In this document: piece by piece, positions 14,390 through 15,941 of the stretch | Layout of the letters: every line of letters starts with the position of its first letter | Numbering within the stretch: position 1 is the stretch's first letter | DNA from: Kiloniellaceae bacterium | GTDB lineage: Bacteria > Pseudomonadota > Alphaproteobacteria > Kiloniellales > Kiloniellaceae | Direction of reading: 5' to 3' | NCBI GenBank assembly: GCA_028280915.1 | Contig: JANQKX010000319.1 | Span: 1-15,941 of the forward strand | DNA length: 15,941 nucleotides | Notes under the pieces: generated by a model | Databases searched by the model: none | What the model was told of the DNA's origin: nothing | What the model saw: the letters and a program-made list of their open reading frames with translations, nothing else | Position numbers and translations under genes: made by a program

Positions 14390-14864
14390 GGGTAAAAGCC
14401 GAGGCTTGATAGTGGGACCCGAAGCGGATCGTCTTGGGGAATGAGCCGCGGGGTCCCGCACAGCCTTGCATATCATGGGTATCCCGGCCCAAAAGCCGCC
14501 ACGAGAGGATATCCCCGCGAAATAGACCCAACGTGATATCTGGGTCGACGTCACCTGACCACCGCCCCCCGGAGATAATCTAGCCGGGGCAGGTTACAAA
14601 CTGTTTCCCAAGTCGAGCTCTCCTATCTTCGGGCGGAAAGAACGATTGCCTTTCGCCTGGCTTGGGGGACAGCTGTGCGTGGCACCCTGGCCCTGGGGCA
14701 ATGGCCGGGGTGCTTTCGCCTTTTCGGGTCCGGGCTTCCTTCCGGCCGATAGACAATCCAACTGCCGTTTTACATCTGTCGGATCGGGTTTTGCGATTGC
14801 TCGACTGGTCCACCTGGTTAGAATGACGGCTATCGAATCAGACAGTTGGTAAACGATTGGCCCC
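14390..14864 (+). ncRNA. Densely structured non-coding region, candidate RNA or leader
   Basis: No gene is visible in about 475 bases. Inverted repeats follow one another: 14402-14466 (core GGGACCC / GGGTCCC, 7 bp, plus AGGCT / AGCCT and GCGG / CCGC), 14477-14514 (8 bp with inner CGGC / GCCG), 14525-14546 (GACCCA / TGGGTC), 14567-14589 (CCCCGG / CCGGGG), 14601-14672 (12 bp outer stem with an inner GGCG-AAAG / CTTTCGCC stem), 14682-14713 (11 bp) and 14746-14787 (CCGAT, GACA / TGTC, ATCGG). The non-Watson-Crick pairs within these arms are G.U on the plus strand and would be A.C on the minus strand, favouring a plus-strand transcript. It does not match tmRNA, RNase P, SRP, 6S or a riboswitch motif I know. 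It may be the leader of the downstream 106-aa gene. Confidence 0.45.
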
Positions 14865-15185
14865 ATGGGACGCGAATACCGCAGCATTATCCTCAGCAAG
14901 AGCGAGGTCGATGAAGCCGTCGTCGACCATCTTTGTCGGATCGCCGACAGGTCCAACATCGACTCCATTATCGTCAGTTTCGCGCCGGCGCCGCGCTGTG
15001 TGGTGACCCTGCTGAACCCGGCCTTGGACGGGCGTTCGGTGGTCCGCTTGGAAGAAAGCGAGTTCATCGAAGTGCTGATCGCCTTTATCCGGCAAAAAGG
15101 CCACCCCTTGCCGCGCCGGGGCGCCAAGCGCCTTTCGGAAATCGACGGCGAACTGGCCTTGATGATCGAAATGGACTGGTTTTGA
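14865..15185 (+). CDS. Conserved-looking 106-aa protein, unknown function
   Basis: I do not recognise the family. It is a soluble protein with no signal peptide or membrane helix. A helix-rich start (SKSEVDEAVVDHLCRIADRS, 11-30) is followed by two strands, IDSIIVSFA (32-40) and RCVVTLLNP (44-52), a turn, an acidic/hydrophobic helix (EFIEVLIAFIRQKG, 65-78) and a C-terminal segment SEIDGELALMIEMDWF. Third codon positions are strongly G/C, as in the core genes, so it is very likely coding. No Shine-Dalgarno precedes the ATG; the structured region upstream may bear on its expression. The nucleoside transporter starts 74 bases downstream on the same strand, so cotranscription is possible. Confidence 0.75.
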   Translation: MGREYRSIILSKSEVDEAVVDHLCRIADRSNIDSIIVSFAPAPRCVVTLLNPALDGRSVVRLEESEFIEVLIAFIRQKGHPLPRRGAKRLSEIDGELALMIEMDWF

Positions 15186-15232
15186 GGACGGCGCGCCAGC
15201 ATCAAGACGCATCCCGGCAACCGCCCGGCACG

Positions 15233-15268
15233 CCCTGAACCATGGCCTATCCCTGAACCATGGCCTAT
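15233..15268 (+). repeat. 18-bp tandem duplication of the transporter start region
   Basis: CCCTGAACCATGGCCTAT occurs at 15233-15250 and again at 15251-15268 without mismatch. Both copies contain an ATG (15242 and 15260) in the same frame, but the first runs into TGA after four codons. Confidence 0.95.
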
Positions 15269-15941
15269 CAAGGAATTTTCGGCATCTGCGCCCTTTTGGG
15301 CCTGGCCTGGGCCATCAGTGAAAACCGCGCCAAGGTGCCGTGGCGGCTGGTCATCATTGGCCTTGTGCTCCAACTGGTCTTGGCTGCCGTATTGCTGCGG
15401 ATCAGCCCGATTACCCAAGCCCTGCAAAGCATCAATCAAGTTGTCATGGCCTTGCAGGACGCCACACTTCAGGGGACGAGCCTGGTATTCGGCTTTTTGG
15501 GCGGCGGCAAGCCCCCCTTCCAAACCGTCCACCCGGAAAACACCTTCATTTTGGCCTTCCAGGGCCTGCCCCTGATCCTGGTGGTCAGCGCGCTGAGCGC
15601 TTTGCTGTTCTATTGGCGTATTCTGCCGGCGGTGGTGCGGGCCTTTGCCTGGGCGCTGCGCAAATCCCTCGGGCTCGGTGGGGCCGTGAGCTTTGCCTCG
15701 GCGGCCAACATCTTTATCGGCATGATCGAGGCCCCTTTGCTCATCCGCCCCTATCTGCGGGAGATGAGCCGAGCCGGCCTGTTTTTGGTCATGACCGTGG
15801 GACTGGCCACCATCGCCGGCAACATGTTCGTGCTTTACGCCACCATCCTGACACCTGTCTTGCCCGACGCCGCGGCCAACCTTCTGGTGGCCTCCATTAT
15901 CTCGTCGCCGGCCGCGGTCTCGATTGCGGCCTTGATGGTGC
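15260..15941 (+). CDS. nupC: NupC/CNT-family nucleoside transporter (3' end outside window)
   Basis: The first 227 residues of a concentrative nucleoside transporter, an inner-membrane symporter that imports nucleosides with H+ or Na+; the family is about 400-425 aa, so roughly half is present. Membrane helices are visible at about 3-20, 28-47, 96-117 and 174-198. The re-entrant HP1 region is IFIGMIEAPLLIRPYL (151-166), followed by TIAGNMFVLYA (184-194) and ASIISSPAAVSIAALM (211-226), all family landmarks. In Vibrio cholerae CNT the corresponding HP1 residues are Gly-Gln-Thr-Glu; here they are Gly154, Met155, Ile156 and Glu157, so the nucleobase-contacting Gln and Thr are replaced. The ATG at 15260 is the second of two duplicated starts; the first (15242) is closed by a TGA. 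No Shine-Dalgarno is evident. Confidence 0.93.
   Translation, partial: MAYQGIFGICALLGLAWAISENRAKVPWRLVIIGLVLQLVLAAVLLRISPITQALQSINQVVMALQDATLQGTSLVFGFLGGGKPPFQTVHPENTFILAFQGLPLILVVSALSALLFYWRILPAVVRAFAWALRKSLGLGGAVSFASAANIFIGMIEAPLLIRPYLREMSRAGLFLVMTVGLATIAGNMFVLYATILTPVLPDAAANLLVASIISSPAAVSIAALMV

Noticed and set aside
14730..14745. GGAAGGAAG on the minus strand, reminiscent of the SRP RNA hairpin
   Set aside because: The essential AGCAG side of the SRP symmetric loop is missing and the flanks do not form the SRP helix.
14594..15532. Minus-strand open frame of 312 codons across the 106-aa gene and the start of nupC
   Set aside because: Its product has no family resemblance, while the plus strand holds a clear CNT transporter in the same bases; it is the antisense shadow of GC-rich coding DNA.

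Overview
The window looks like chromosomal DNA of a GC-rich alphaproteobacterium, probably a Rhodospirillales-type organism. That placement is inferred from gene content (bactofilin, CobU, NupC-type transporter, MazG, family I pyrophosphatase), strong G/C preference at third codon positions and the protein sequences. No marker gene allows a firmer placement. I see no tRNA, rRNA, CRISPR array, intact insertion sequence or prophage.

Left part (1-3000). Two small minus-strand genes, an ASCH/DUF3850-type protein and a VOC (glyoxalase-fold) protein, sit in DNA with more relaxed codon use and look like accessory cargo. They are followed on the plus strand by a membrane-anchored protein that carries both zinc-binding signatures of LAS-type peptidases, and then by mazG.

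Centre (3031-9171). Four consecutive minus-strand genes encode, in transcription order, a PAS-containing histidine-kinase-like protein whose ATP-binding N and G1 boxes are lost, a CocE/NonD-family serine hydrolase with a C-terminal extension, a bactofilin, and a ThDP-dependent acetolactate-synthase-like enzyme. They share a strand, but the gaps (173, 115 and 48 bp) make one operon uncertain.

Right-centre (9172-13445). A divergent promoter region separates the kinase-like gene from ppa (inorganic pyrophosphatase, plus strand). ppa converges on cobU, which lies downstream of a large lipoprotein with N-terminal TPRs and three Sel1-like modules joined by low-complexity linkers.

Right part (13446-15941). 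About 780 bp of alternating AT-rich and GC-rich DNA has no confident gene. A possible 55-aa ORF follows, then about 470 bp densely packed with inverted repeats whose mismatches are all G.U on the plus strand. This is the best candidate in the window for an undescribed structured RNA or leader. It precedes a 106-aa protein of unknown function and a NupC/CNT-type nucleoside transporter cut by the window edge. The transporter's start region has been duplicated as an 18-bp tandem repeat, creating a 4-codon upstream ORF.

MazG and pyrophosphatase both belong to nucleotide and pyrophosphate housekeeping, CobU to the late steps of cobalamin assembly, and NupC to nucleoside uptake. Nothing in the layout ties them into one pathway, so the window is best read as core genes interleaved with small accessory segments.
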